Below, one piece after another: positions 15,336-25,004 of a DNA stretch of 57,741 bases. Each line of letters starts with the position of its first letter. Position 1 is the first letter of the stretch. Source of the DNA: Planctomycetota bacterium (lineage in GTDB: Bacteria; Planctomycetota; Planctomycetia; Pirellulales; UBA1268); the NCBI GenBank assembly GCA_018970605.1, contig JAGWWA010000001.1, positions 1 to 57,741 on the forward strand, read 5' to 3'. Below the pieces are notes generated by a model. The model saw only the letters and a program-made list of their open reading frames with translations, had not been told where the DNA came from and ran no database searches. The position numbers were made by a program, and so were the translations under genes.

Positions 15336-16805
15336 ATGAACGCAATGCAACGACTGCGGCTCACCCTGCTCGGCCCCCTGGTCATCCTCGCGGTCCTGGC
15401 TGCGCTGGCCTACGTCAATCAGGCGGCGCTCAACACCGCGCAGAACAACCGGTTCCATTCGCTCCGGCTGGCGCACGACCTTCGGCAGAGTTCCGACGAA
15501 CTCACGCGCCTGGCCCGCACGTACTGCGTCACGGGCAATCCCGACTTCGAACAGCAGTATTGGCACGTTCTCGACGTCCGCAACGGCGTCGCAGCCCGGC
15601 ACGACGGCCGCACGGTCGCGCTCCGAACGCTGATGGAACGGCAGGGCTTCACCACCGCCGAACTCGGCAAGCTCACCGAGGCCGAAGACAACTCCAACGC
15701 GCTGGTGACCACCGAGACGATCGCGATGAACGCGATGAAGGGCCGTTTCGCCGACGGCCGCGGTGGCTACACCAAGGAAGGCCAGCCCGATCCCGACATG
15801 GCCCGCCGGATCATGCACGACGAGCAATACCACCGCGACAAGGATCTGATCATGCGGCCGATCGACGAGTTCGAGGAGATGCTCGACGACCGCACCGAGT
15901 CCGCCGCCGCTGCCGCCGGCCGTCGCAGCAACCTGCTCGCCCTGCTCGTGACCTCGGTGGCCGGCCTCGCGGCGGTGATCGGCTGGCTGAGCATCGCACA
16001 TCACACGCGCACGCTGCAGACGGCCGTGAGCCATCTCACGGCGACGGCCGAGGGAGTGGACATCGGCTCGGCCCAGGTGGCGGCGACGAGTCGGACGCTC
16101 GCGCAGGGCGCCTCCGAGCAGGTCGCCGCCGTCGGCGAGATCGCCTCGGCCACCCGCGAGGCCGGCGCCCTGGCCACCGACAACGTCCGTCGCACGGGGG
16201 CGGCGGGCGATCTGGTGAGCCGCGAGCGGCAGGAGTTTGCGGGCTCCACCGCCCTGCTCGACGAGATGGTGGCGGCGATGGCGGCCATCGACGACGCGGG
16301 AGGGCGGATCTCGAAGATCAACAAGACGATCGACGAGATCGCGTTTCAGACCAACATCCTCGCGCTCAACGCCGCCGTGGAGGCAGCGCGGGCCGGCGAG
16401 GCGGGCCAGGGCTTCGCGGTGGTCGCCGACGAGGTCCGCAGCCTCGCCCAGCGGAGCGCCGTGGCGGCCCGCGAGACGGCGACGCTGATCCAGACCTCCA
16501 TCGCCCGGTCGCAGGCCGGCCGCGAGAAGGTGGCCGCGGTGGCGAAGGCGATCGGGAGCCTCGCGGAGCGGTCGGCCGACATGGGCACTCTGGTGGACGA
16601 GGTTCGGGCGGGCAGCGACGACCAACACCGGGCGCTCGACCGCATCGGCGCGTCGCTCGGCCAGATCGAAAACACCTCCCAGCAGGCGGCCGCGGCGGCC
16701 GAGGAAGGCTCGGCGGCCGCGGAGGAACTCTCGGCGCAGGCCCGCGGCCTCGTGGACGTCGTGGCGACGCTCGGGCGGATGGTGGGCAGCCGCACGAACG
16801 TGTGA
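15336..16805 (+). CDS. Methyl-accepting chemotaxis protein, divergent from cheA
   Basis: A 489-residue receptor. It has an N-terminal transmembrane helix ([18 protein letters not shown]), a helical sensor domain ([18 protein letters not shown] and the region to about residue 185), a second helix ([20 protein letters not shown]) and the signalling domain with [20 protein letters not shown]. The 176-bp region between it and cheA is presumably a shared divergent promoter region. Unlike the first receptor it ends in MVGSRTNV without a CheR-binding pentapeptide, so adaptation may depend on its neighbour. Confidence 0.92.
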   Translation: MNAMQRLRLTLLGPLVILAVLAALAYVNQAALNTAQNNRFHSLRLAHDLRQSSDELTRLARTYCVTGNPDFEQQYWHVLDVRNGVAARHDGRTVALRTLMERQGFTTAELGKLTEAEDNSNALVTTETIAMNAMKGRFADGRGGYTKEGQPDPDMARRIMHDEQYHRDKDLIMRPIDEFEEMLDDRTESAAAAAGRRSNLLALLVTSVAGLAAVIGWLSIAHHTRTLQTAVSHLTATAEGVDIGSAQVAATSRTLAQGASEQVAAVGEIASATREAGALATDNVRRTGAAGDLVSRERQEFAGSTALLDEMVAAMAAIDDAGGRISKINKTIDEIAFQTNILALNAAVEAARAGEAGQGFAVVADEVRSLAQRSAVAARETATLIQTSIARSQAGREKVAAVAKAIGSLAERSADMGTLVDEVRAGSDDQHRALDRIGASLGQIENTSQQAAAAAEEGSAAAEELSAQARGLVDVVATLGRMVGSRTNV

Positions 16806-16808
16806 GGG

Positions 16809-17840
16809 CTACCGCCGCGACCGGCCCCTGGCGAGGATCAACGCGGCCATGCCGAGGCCGCTGATCACCGCGATCGACGCGGGTTCCGGCACGATGGTGA
16901 GCGTGACGGAAGTCACGTCCATCGTGGGGTTGAGCGACGAAGGACTTGCGCTCGCCGTACGGTACCCAAAGGCAAACGCGTTGTAGGTCGTCGTCAGCGG
17001 TGTCGCAGCGGTGCCCGACTGTGTCCACAGGGGCGAGCCCACGGCCGAACTCCCGGAGTAAAGACTCGAAGCAAACGTCTGACTGCCGCCGGCGTTCAGT
17101 GTCACCAGCATCTGGTAGGTATACGTGTTGCCATTCGTGAGCGGCGAAAGCGTCGAAGCCGTTGAGGCCAAGTTCGAGCCTGTCGGATTGTTGAAGGTTC
17201 CGCCGCTGGCGCCGTTGGCCAACACCTCCTGATTGGCGGACGTTGTGCCGGCCCCTGATTGAAGCGGCCGGGTGTACATCTGGCTGTTCGACGTACCTGT
17301 GCCGGCGATCGCGGAGCCGATCCTGCTGACGTATCCCTTCCAGTTGGCCGCGTTGCCCGTGGCATATGGAGAACTGGCGGTCGTGTTGAGGCCGCTATTA
17401 TTGAGCGTGATGGGCGTTGAACCGCCCTTGTTATAGAGCCCGAAGAAGAGATACGAGCCCACGCTGGGCGTGGCTGTTCCGGTCGAGTACGCCAGCAGAT
17501 CATTCGTATTGACGAAGGTCACCGTGTAGCCGAGCACGTCGCCCGGATTGGTCAGCGTGGCGTCGGGGGTGGTGGCCTCGGTCTCGAGGACGCCTGAGTT
17601 GGTGGCGGCGTTGAGCCGAAGCCGCAGGGTCCCAGAGCTGAGGGTGGGACCGGTGGTCGCGGCCTTGGTACTGAGGATCGTGTAGCCGGTCGATGCTGAG
17701 GTAGGCGTCGGGTACGAACCCGGATTCAGTGTGCTGCCGTTGGTGAACGTGTCGGTGAAGATGGTGGCGGCGGATGCCGCGGTGGAAACCACCATCACCA
17801 GTGCTGTCGCCAGCGACCCTCGCGTCAGTGTTTGGATCAT
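16809..17840 (-). CDS. PEP-CTERM surface protein
   Basis: A 343-residue secreted protein of unknown function, with start ATG 17840 preceded by AGGGAGA. A signal peptide ends near TAASAA and is followed by a Ser/Thr/Gly-rich body that opens with TIFTDTFTNGSTLN. It looks like a beta-sandwich or lectin-like protein, judging by strands such as YTVTFVNTND. It ends in IVPEPASIAVISGLGMAALI and an Arg-rich tail, a PEP-CTERM sorting signal. It is convergent with the mcp gene, which stops three bases away. Confidence 0.82.
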   Translation of the reverse strand: MIQTLTRGSLATALVMVVSTAASAATIFTDTFTNGSTLNPGSYPTPTSASTGYTILSTKAATTGPTLSSGTLRLRLNAATNSGVLETEATTPDATLTNPGDVLGYTVTFVNTNDLLAYSTGTATPSVGSYLFFGLYNKGGSTPITLNNSGLNTTASSPYATGNAANWKGYVSRIGSAIAGTGTSNSQMYTRPLQSGAGTTSANQEVLANGASGGTFNNPTGSNLASTASTLSPLTNGNTYTYQMLVTLNAGGSQTFASSLYSGSSAVGSPLWTQSGTAATPLTTTYNAFAFGYRTASASPSSLNPTMDVTSVTLTIVPEPASIAVISGLGMAALILARGRSRR

Positions 17841-18013
17841 GAGTCTCCCTGCCTTTCTGCAACGACGATTTCGGTCACCGACAAGCGGCCGAAAAGACTT
17901 CCGCCCAATCCCCTGCACTCATTTCGAAGTTTACACCCGCACTCGCCACGACCAATGCATGGTTGTGCAGGAACAGTTCAATAACCTGCATCGTCGATGA
18001 CGGACGCCACCGC

Positions 18014-19342
18014 TCACTTCGCCTTGTACTCGCCGCTCAACGCCGGCGCATCCAGGCCGGTCACCGTGGCGTGGAACGACTGGAGCGGCAGGCCGGCCTG
18101 CGGCCGAATCTCGCAGCCGTCGAGGGCGGCGGTGGCATAAAACACGACGCCTCCCTGGAGCACCGTGGCCTTCAGGCCCCGGATCGTGAGCCGCTCGATC
18201 GGATGATTCGGCATGCCGTAGATCAGCGGACCGTTCCTGCAATCGATCAGCGTGACGTTCTCGATCAGGATGTCGGAATACCGCGGGACGTTTGCGCCCG
18301 TCCCCGGCTGGGCGTCGGCGGGGTTTTTCGGCCACTTCGGATAGTAGCTCGTGATCACGATGGGATACCGCACCCCCGTCATCGTGAGATTGCGGTAGGT
18401 CACGTTCTTCACCTCGCCGCCCCGACTCTCCTCCGACTTGATCCGGATGCCGTTGACGGTCTTGTCGAAGGTGATGTTCTCGACGGTGATGCCTCGGAGG
18501 CCGGCGGACGTGTAGCTGCCGATGGAGACACCGTGGCCGAACCCAAACGTGCAGTCGCGGACGACGACGTTCTCCGTCACGTTCTCCTCCACGGGATCGC
18601 CGCTCGACACCAGGGCCACGTTGTCGTCACCGGTGCTGATCGTGCAGCTCGTGATCAGCACGTTCTTGGTCCGCCCGAGGTTGATGGCGTCGGTGTTCGG
18701 TGACTCGTCGGGTGCCGTCATCGTCAGCCCGCGGAAGGTGAGATCGCGGCAGTCGCGAAAGCTGCAGTGCGAGTTGGGCGGATTCACGCTCGTGAAGCCC
18801 TCGAGCGCCACCCGTCGGCATTTCGAAACGTAGATCGCCTGCGGCCGGGCAAACTCCTTCTCCCGTTTCTCGGCCTTGAGCCTCAGAAACTCGTCCCACC
18901 AGGGCTGCCCCTGGCCGTCGATCGTGCCCGGGCCGCTGACCCGCACGTCCTCGATGCCCTCGGCGGCGAGGAACTTGAGAAACACGTTCGAGCCCTTCGG
19001 GTAGTCTTCGAACCGCTGGCTCATGAGGAGCACGGCGTCCTTCTCGAGATGCAGGTCGATCCGGCTGCGGAGGGCGATCGGCCCGCTCAGGAACCGCCCG
19101 GCCGGAACGACCACGCGGCCCCCACCCGCGGCGGCCGCGGCGTCGATCGCCTTCTGGATGGCGGCGGTGCAGTCGGCGGCGCCGTCGGCCTGTGCGCCAT
19201 GATCGAGGATCGACACGACACGATCCGGGATCGATGGCACGGCGACCGGTCCCGGGTCGCCACGGCCGGTTCGCGCCGACACCAGGCCGGCGGCGAGGAG
19301 CACGGCAGCACCGAACCACGCTCTCGATCGTCGGCCCGCCAT
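18014..19342 (-). CDS. Secreted GH28 polygalacturonase-type enzyme
   Basis: A 442-residue GH28 glycosidase expected to hydrolyse galacturonan bonds. A signal peptide (WFGAAVLLAAGLVSA) is followed by a right-handed beta-helix carrying all the family signature blocks: NTDAINLG, GDDNVALVSS (catalytic Asp pair), GHGVSIGS and IRIKS. ATG 19342 has GGGAGG upstream. It lies 17 bp downstream of another GH28 gene, so the two share an operon. Confidence 0.9.
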   Translation of the reverse strand: MAGRRSRAWFGAAVLLAAGLVSARTGRGDPGPVAVPSIPDRVVSILDHGAQADGAADCTAAIQKAIDAAAAAGGGRVVVPAGRFLSGPIALRSRIDLHLEKDAVLLMSQRFEDYPKGSNVFLKFLAAEGIEDVRVSGPGTIDGQGQPWWDEFLRLKAEKREKEFARPQAIYVSKCRRVALEGFTSVNPPNSHCSFRDCRDLTFRGLTMTAPDESPNTDAINLGRTKNVLITSCTISTGDDNVALVSSGDPVEENVTENVVVRDCTFGFGHGVSIGSYTSAGLRGITVENITFDKTVNGIRIKSEESRGGEVKNVTYRNLTMTGVRYPIVITSYYPKWPKNPADAQPGTGANVPRYSDILIENVTLIDCRNGPLIYGMPNHPIERLTIRGLKATVLQGGVVFYATAALDGCEIRPQAGLPLQSFHATVTGLDAPALSGEYKAK

Positions 19343-19359
19343 GCGACCCTCCCCGTTTC

Positions 19360-20718
19360 CTACTTGGCCCGCTCGATGGTCACGCCGATCAGCCGCACGT
19401 CGCCGCCACGGAGATCCGGGGCGGCCGTCGCGCCGCGGAACGTGCAGTCGCGGATCACGATGTCGTCGACCGTGGAATTCGGAATCGGCCGGATCGCGAT
19501 CACCTGGCCGCTCTGCTCGGCGGTGACCCGCTCGATGGTGACGCCACGAAGCACCGGATGATGCTCGCCCTTCGCCCCCTCCTCGTAGTCGAACTCCACG
19601 CACAGCACCTCCTTGCCCACCTGACCGATCTGCACGTCACGGATGCGGACGTTTTCGAGCAGACCGCCGCGAACGGCGTTCGACTTGAAGCGGAAGGCGC
19701 GATCGAGATCGGGGCTGTCCATCCGGCAGTCGGAGACGAAGACGTTGCGGACTCCCCCCGAAATCTCGCTGCCGAGCGTCACGCCGCCGTGTCCGTCCTT
19801 GAAGCTGCAGCGGCGGATCACGATATTTTCCGAGGGCACGCCGATTCGCCGGCCGTCGTCGTTACGGCCGCTCTTGATGGCGATGCAGTCGTCGCCGGTC
19901 TCGAAGAGACAGTCCTCGATGAGCACGTCGCGGCAGCTCTCGGGATTGCAGCCGTCGTTGTTGGGCCCGAGCGTCTTCGCCGTCACCGCCCGCACGGTGA
20001 CGTTGGTGCACAGCACCGGATGCACCTCCCACATCGGCGAGTTGACGAGGGTGACGCCCTCGATGAGGACGTTGGCACAGCGGTAGGGCTGGATGAAGTT
20101 CGGCCGCAGGAAATGGCCGTCGCCGAACACCCGCTGTTCCGGGGGCGTGCCGGCCGCGACCATTTCCACGAGCGCGTCGCGATCGGCCTTCTGCTGAACA
20201 ACGCCCTTTCGGGCCTTGTCGGCCTTGTTGCACCACGCCCACCAGGTATCCCAGGTGGCGGAACCGTCGAGGATGCCGCCGCCGGTGACGGCGACGTTCG
20301 TTTCGCCGGCGGCATAGATGAGCGCGGAATAGTTGCGGCACTCCATGCCTTCCCAGTGCGTGGTCACCACGGGCAGATACCGTTTCGGGTCGGGGTCGAA
20401 GACGAGCGTGGCCCCGTCGGCCACGTGAAGATTGACATTGCTCGCCAGCCGGACGCCGCCGGTCCGCCAGCGTCCGGCCGGCACGACGACGCGGCCGCCA
20501 CCGGCCTCCGTGCAGGCGGCGATGGCCTTCGCGATCGCCGTCGAGGCATCGCCATCAGCCACGGCTCCGAAGTCGGTGATCGGAAAGTCCCGGTCGGGAA
20601 ACCGTGGCGCCGCGATCCTCGCGAGGATCGCGACCTCCTCGGCCGATGGCTCAACCTCGCCAGCCATGACGGCCAGACCGCCGGCGAGCATCGCTGCCAG
20701 AAACGCACATGAAATCAT
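19360..20718 (-). CDS. Secreted GH28 family enzyme
   Basis: A 452-residue GH28-type beta-helix protein. ATG 20718 starts a signal peptide (MISCAFLAAMLAGGLAVMA) with a G-rich stretch (GGGGGG) upstream. The blocks GPNNDGCNPES, TGDDCIAIKSG, DGHGGVTLGSE and RFKSNAVRGG correspond to the catalytic and substrate-binding motifs of the family. It differs from the downstream GH28 in motif variants (NNDGCN rather than NTDAIN), suggesting a different substrate such as rhamnogalacturonan or unsaturated oligomers. It is divergent from the PL10-like lyase gene; the 216 bp between them probably carries two promoters. Confidence 0.88.
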   Translation of the reverse strand: MISCAFLAAMLAGGLAVMAGEVEPSAEEVAILARIAAPRFPDRDFPITDFGAVADGDASTAIAKAIAACTEAGGGRVVVPAGRWRTGGVRLASNVNLHVADGATLVFDPDPKRYLPVVTTHWEGMECRNYSALIYAAGETNVAVTGGGILDGSATWDTWWAWCNKADKARKGVVQQKADRDALVEMVAAGTPPEQRVFGDGHFLRPNFIQPYRCANVLIEGVTLVNSPMWEVHPVLCTNVTVRAVTAKTLGPNNDGCNPESCRDVLIEDCLFETGDDCIAIKSGRNDDGRRIGVPSENIVIRRCSFKDGHGGVTLGSEISGGVRNVFVSDCRMDSPDLDRAFRFKSNAVRGGLLENVRIRDVQIGQVGKEVLCVEFDYEEGAKGEHHPVLRGVTIERVTAEQSGQVIAIRPIPNSTVDDIVIRDCTFRGATAAPDLRGGDVRLIGVTIERAK

Positions 20719-20934
20719 CAAACCCCCCAGACGAAAAACGCGGCGACGAACCGCCCTCACCGGAGACCGATACCGATTGCACGGGATCCCGATGAATCTA
20801 CATCGTGGCGGGTTCGCGACCGGCGAAGAACCCCGGGTTTTCAAAGCGATTTGCAGAAAAGTGAAGTTCGGCAACCGTTCTCGGCACGGTATCCTGCAAG
20901 CGTGGTGGCTTGCTCCTGCCGGGGGATTCCTGTC

Positions 20935-22161
20935 GTGTGCCGGTTTGCGCCGCTCGTGTTGCTGCTCCTGGTCGGCCGCGTCGCCGCCGCCGAGGTCGAT
21001 GCTGCGCGGATTGCCGGCCTGGAGGCGGAAGCCGCGAAGCCCTGGCGGGACTACCTCCAAAGGTCTGAACGGCTGGCGGCGAAGGACGCGGACACCTTGC
21101 GGGCCGAACTGATCGCGGCGGGCCTGGCGACATCCACGAAGGCCCCCGGTGGCGGTGATTTCCGCCTGCCCGACGAGGATGACCGCGCCTGGTATGCGGG
21201 AGACGAGGCCGCCCGGCTCGCCGATGCGATCATCACCTTCCAGACACCCTCCGGCGGCTGGTCGAAGCACATCGGCTACAGCAAGGGGCCGCGGCGGCCC
21301 GGCATGCAGTGGACCTCGCAGAGCGACCCCGGAAAATCGCCTCACTATCAGGCGACGTTCGACAACGCTGCGACCATCCGCGAGATCCAGTTCCTGGCAG
21401 CCGTTTGGGAGGCCACGCGGCGAGACGACTGCCGCAGCGCCGCCCTCCGCGGACTCGACTTCATCCTCGACGCCCAGTTTCCCAACGGGGGCTGGCCTCA
21501 GGTCTTTCCGCTCGAGGGTGGCTATCACGACAACATCACGTTCAATGACAACGCGATGACGAACGTCCTCTCCGTCGTTCAGGCGGCGGCGGGCGAAACA
21601 CCGCGGTATGCCTTTGTGGACGACGAGCGGAAGCGGCGGTTGGCCGGCGCGTTCGATCGCGGCGTGGCGTGCGTGATGGCGGCGCAGATCACGCTCGACG
21701 GCCGCAAGACCGTCTGGTGCGGCCAGCACGACCCCCTCACGCTGGAACCGGCGCAGGCCCGCGCCTACGAACCGGCGTCGCTCAGCGGCGTGGAGAGCGC
21801 CCACCTCGTCAAGTTCCTGATGGGCATCCCGCACCCGTCGCCCGATGTGATCGCGAGCATCGAGGCGGCGCTTGCCTGGCTCGAGGCGGCGCAGGTGAAG
21901 GGGCTCGCCAGGGTGAAGCGGGACGGCCGCACCATCTACGTCGCCGATGCCTCGTCGAGCGACATCTACTGGGCGCGGTTCTACGACCTCGACACCGGCA
22001 AGCCGATGTTTCCCGGCAAAGACGGGATCGTGTACGGGTCGTTCGAAGAGATGGCCGCCGCCAACGACAAGCTGGGCTACGACTACTACTCGACCCAACC
22101 CGGCAGCATCGTCCGCACCAGCCAGAAGAAATGGCGGAAGCGGCTCGAGGAATCACGCTAG
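20935..22161 (+). CDS. Pectate lyase, PL10-like
   Basis: A roughly 408-residue secreted lyase of the Pel family 10 type, which cleaves polygalacturonate by beta-elimination. I chose GTG 20935 because it yields a short signal peptide (CRFAPLVLLLLVGRVAAA) and has GGGGG upstream; the track start is 28 codons earlier. Family-typical segments include TFQTPSGGWSKH, TFDNAATIREIQFL, ILDAQFPNGGWPQVFPLEG and DGIVYGSFEEM. It heads an operon with the DUF1559 and lipoprotein genes. A divergent GH28 pair suggests common regulation. Confidence 0.87.
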   Translation: MCRFAPLVLLLLVGRVAAAEVDAARIAGLEAEAAKPWRDYLQRSERLAAKDADTLRAELIAAGLATSTKAPGGGDFRLPDEDDRAWYAGDEAARLADAIITFQTPSGGWSKHIGYSKGPRRPGMQWTSQSDPGKSPHYQATFDNAATIREIQFLAAVWEATRRDDCRSAALRGLDFILDAQFPNGGWPQVFPLEGGYHDNITFNDNAMTNVLSVVQAAAGETPRYAFVDDERKRRLAGAFDRGVACVMAAQITLDGRKTVWCGQHDPLTLEPAQARAYEPASLSGVESAHLVKFLMGIPHPSPDVIASIEAALAWLEAAQVKGLARVKRDGRTIYVADASSSDIYWARFYDLDTGKPMFPGKDGIVYGSFEEMAAANDKLGYDYYSTQPGSIVRTSQKKWRKRLEESR

Positions 22162-22187
22162 CCACACGCCCCTCGGGAAAACTCGTC

Positions 22188-23222
22188 ATGAACGCTTCGC
22201 CGGCCCCGCGTCTCCGTGGCTTCACCCTCGTGGAGCTGCTGGTGGTCATCGCGATCATCGCCACGCTGATCGGCCTGTTGCTCCCGGCGGTGCAGACGGC
22301 CCGCGAGGCGGCTCGGCGGATGCAGTGCGCGAACAACCTCAAGCAGCTCGGCCTCGGCGTTGCCAACTACGCGTCTGCAAAAAAACGATTCCCACCCGGC
22401 ACCGGTTACGAGGCCGGTGTCACGCCGCAGGGAAGCGGTTGGGGTGCCGCGACGTTCGGCTGGGGCACGATGATCCTGCCATTCGCCGAATCGAACGACG
22501 TCTACTCACAGTTCAACTCCATCGCGAGCGGCACCGTCAAGTTTCCTCACTATGACTGGGAGAAGACCGCCGCCGCCGCGGCTGTCGCCAAGAACGCGAT
22601 CTCCGCCTTCATGTGCCCTTCGGACGTCATGGGGCCGCTCAACGTGACCTCCAATCGCGCCACCGGCACCGACCCGCAGAGCGGCAAGGATCCATATGGC
22701 AAGTCGAACTACGTCGGGGTCGCCGGCTACAGCGGTGCCGAAGACGCCTTGGCCGCCCAAAACGGCACGCTCGCCTTCCGGCCCGTTCCCCCGAGCGATC
22801 CCGACGCGGAGATCGCGCGACGCCGCGGCGTCTTCGGCGGCGGCTCCAAGACGAAGATCTCCGATGTCGTCGACGGCACCTCGAAAACGCTCATGCTGGT
22901 CGAGCGCGACGGCAGCAACGTGCAGCGGGAGAACTACCTGGATGGCCTCGGCAAGGATGGCTCCTGGTGGGCCGGGTCGATCCGTCTCGGCTGGCCGAAG
23001 ACCCACCTCACCAACGTGAACGCCAACGCCACCTGGCTGATCAACGGCACCTACCGTTACGGCACCGGCAGCCTGCACACGGGCGACGGCACCAACGCCG
23101 TGTTCGCCGACGGCCACGTGCAGTGGATCAGCGACAACATCGACGGGGCCACCTGGGAAACGCTCGGCGGCATCGCCGACGGCGGCGTCGATCGCAACGG
23201 CAACCAGGCGGGGACCTACTGA
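22188..23222 (+). CDS. DUF1559 (H-X9-DG) pseudopilin-like protein
   Basis: A 344-residue planctomycete-type protein. The N-terminus RGFTLVELLVVIAIIATLIG is a type IV pilin-like prepilin methylation motif and hydrophobic helix, followed by QTAREAARRMQCANNLKQ, a highly conserved stretch of the DUF1559 family. FADGHVQWI near the C-terminus is the H-X9-DG region. Many such paralogues occur next to glycan-degradation genes in planctomycetes; the exact role is unknown, possibly a pilus-like fibre or surface assembly. It is 26 bp after the PL10-like gene. Confidence 0.92.
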   Translation: MNASPAPRLRGFTLVELLVVIAIIATLIGLLLPAVQTAREAARRMQCANNLKQLGLGVANYASAKKRFPPGTGYEAGVTPQGSGWGAATFGWGTMILPFAESNDVYSQFNSIASGTVKFPHYDWEKTAAAAAVAKNAISAFMCPSDVMGPLNVTSNRATGTDPQSGKDPYGKSNYVGVAGYSGAEDALAAQNGTLAFRPVPPSDPDAEIARRRGVFGGGSKTKISDVVDGTSKTLMLVERDGSNVQRENYLDGLGKDGSWWAGSIRLGWPKTHLTNVNANATWLINGTYRYGTGSLHTGDGTNAVFADGHVQWISDNIDGATWETLGGIADGGVDRNGNQAGTY

Positions 23223-23608
23223 TGTCCGCATGGCGATCCCCCAGCCACCGATTCGCGGTGGCGATGCTTCTCGCGGCCGTCGCCACCGGATGCTCCTCGA
23301 AGATCCGGCTTGCCGAAGTCGGCGGCACCGTCACCAAGGCGGGCAAGCCGCAGAAGAACGTCTGGGTGCAGTTCGCACCGGCGAAGGGGGGCAGGCCCGC
23401 CGAAGGCCGCACCAACGGCGAGGGCCGCTACAAACTCGACTACGCCCGCGGCCGGCAGGGCGCCCCACTCGGCACGCACCGGGTGACCGTGATGACCGGC
23501 GGCGACGTCGACAGCGAGGGAAACGAGGTCACGCCGCGAAAGGTGGCCTTCAAGGGTGAGTTCGAGGTGAAGGGGGGCGAGAACTCGATCGCCATCGAGA
23601 TTCCGTAG
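23222..23608 (+). CDS. Small lipoprotein with carboxypeptidase-regulatory-like fold
   Basis: A 128-residue lipoprotein whose start overlaps the stop of the DUF1559 gene (TGATG). The signal peptide ends in a lipobox-like LLAAVATGC. Downstream, GGTVTKAGKPQKNVWVQF and RTNGEGRYKLDYARG resemble the beta-sandwich pattern common beside planctomycete DUF1559 genes, in which a small lipoprotein is regularly found. Its function is unknown; translation coupling indicates it acts with the DUF1559 protein. Confidence 0.85.
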   Translation: MSAWRSPSHRFAVAMLLAAVATGCSSKIRLAEVGGTVTKAGKPQKNVWVQFAPAKGGRPAEGRTNGEGRYKLDYARGRQGAPLGTHRVTVMTGGDVDSEGNEVTPRKVAFKGEFEVKGGENSIAIEIP

Positions 23609-23631
23609 CCGTAGTTCGACGACGACTGCTG

Positions 23632-24798
23632 TCAGTCGTCGAGGGCCACCCACCGACCTCGCCGGGCTTCGCGTCGGTATTCGGCGGGTGTCTTGCCGCA
23701 GGCCTTCTTGAAGGCGACGAAGAACGTGTTGAGGCTCGGATAGCCGCTGCGCTTGGCGACCAGTTCGACCTTGAGATCGGTCTCGGCCAGAAACTTCCGC
23801 GCCATCTCGATCCGGGCGGCCCGGATGTGGCCGCCGGGAGTCCGGCCCATCTGATCGATGAACGCCTGATGGAGCCCACGGCGAGACATGCCGGCTGCCT
23901 CGGCCACGTCATCGACGCTGAACGACTGGGCGAGACGCTCGCCGATGAAGCGGAGCGCCCGCTGGATGCCGCCGTGCTGCACGGAGGTCACCTCGGTGCT
24001 GTGACGGGTGATGATCCGGGCGGAGTCGACGAGCAGCGGCTTGGCCGGCGGCCGCGCCCCCGACATCAGGCTGTCGAGCAGGGCGGCCCCCCGATAGCCG
24101 AGTTCCTCGTAGTTGGGGTCGATCGTGGTGATCGAGCGAAGGTTGGCCTGGCCGACGAGGAGGTCGTCCTCCCAGCCGATGATCGCCACGTCGTCCGGGA
24201 TGCGAAGACCGGCCGACTCGCAGGCCTCGAGGACCTCGAGCGCGTGCGCCCCGTTGGCGGTGAAGATGGCCACCGGCTTGGCCGACGCGAGGATCTCCCG
24301 CTCGAGCCACTTCTGCCGGGCCGACCAGACAGACCGGTCGCGGCGCGTGGCCTTCACCAGGTGCCCCTTCAGCCAGGTGCAGGCAAATCCCGCCTGCTCG
24401 AGTTCCGCGACGAACGACGCGCCGCGGGCCTCGTAGGTCCAGTTGTCGGAGAAACTGTAGTAAAGGAAGGTGCGGAAGCCGCGGTCGAGAAAGTGCTGCG
24501 CCGCCAGCCTGCCGGTCATGGCGTGGTCGAACACGACCCGCGGCCGGGGATGCTTCCGCCGCAGGCTGAAGTCCACCACCGGGATGCGGTGCGCGAGGAC
24601 GAAGGTCGCGAGTTCATCCTTGCCGGCGAGCCAGGCGAGGATGCCGTCGCCCTGCCAGTCATGGGGGATCACGAACTCCTGAGTGATGCTCGCCGACGAG
24701 AGGTGCCAGTGATGCTCGGCGGCATACGCGCCGATGCCCTGAATGAGCCGGTGGTCGCACCAGCCCAGCGCGAGGAGCACGTTCTTTCGCTTCTTCAC
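23632..24798 (-). CDS. XylR-type transcriptional regulator (LacI-like sensor plus AraC HTH)
   Basis: A 388-residue regulator. Residues of about 5-270 form a periplasmic-binding-protein-like sugar sensor (RKNVLLALGWCDHRLIQG, YRGAALLDSLM), followed by two AraC-type helix-turn-helices (VDDVAEAAGMSRRGLHQAF and VAKRSGYPSLNTFFVAFKK). Such proteins respond to sugar-acid or xylose-like ligands and activate catabolic operons. I prefer GTG 24798 (VKKRKNVLL) with GGGGAC upstream; the track starts 25 codons earlier. It is convergent with the lipoprotein operon and divergent from a pectate lyase gene, so it is the natural candidate regulator of the whole pectin locus. Confidence 0.9.
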   Translation of the reverse strand: MKKRKNVLLALGWCDHRLIQGIGAYAAEHHWHLSSASITQEFVIPHDWQGDGILAWLAGKDELATFVLAHRIPVVDFSLRRKHPRPRVVFDHAMTGRLAAQHFLDRGFRTFLYYSFSDNWTYEARGASFVAELEQAGFACTWLKGHLVKATRRDRSVWSARQKWLEREILASAKPVAIFTANGAHALEVLEACESAGLRIPDDVAIIGWEDDLLVGQANLRSITTIDPNYEELGYRGAALLDSLMSGARPPAKPLLVDSARIITRHSTEVTSVQHGGIQRALRFIGERLAQSFSVDDVAEAAGMSRRGLHQAFIDQMGRTPGGHIRAARIEMARKFLAETDLKVELVAKRSGYPSLNTFFVAFKKACGKTPAEYRREARRGRWVALDD

Positions 24799-25004
24799 GG
24801 GATCGTCCCCGCGGGCGACCTGCCTGAGCCACCCGCCTGAATCGGTAGAATACACTCCGTTTTCTGCACTCACCGGCCTCTGCCGAAATCAGGAGTGAAC
24901 AGGCAGAAGAATGTAGTCGTGGTGACCGTCTCTCACCCGTAGTCTGAATGGACAGGGGCTGGTTTATTGGGCCGTTCCGGCCGATGCAGCCCTGAGGAGG
25001 GTTC

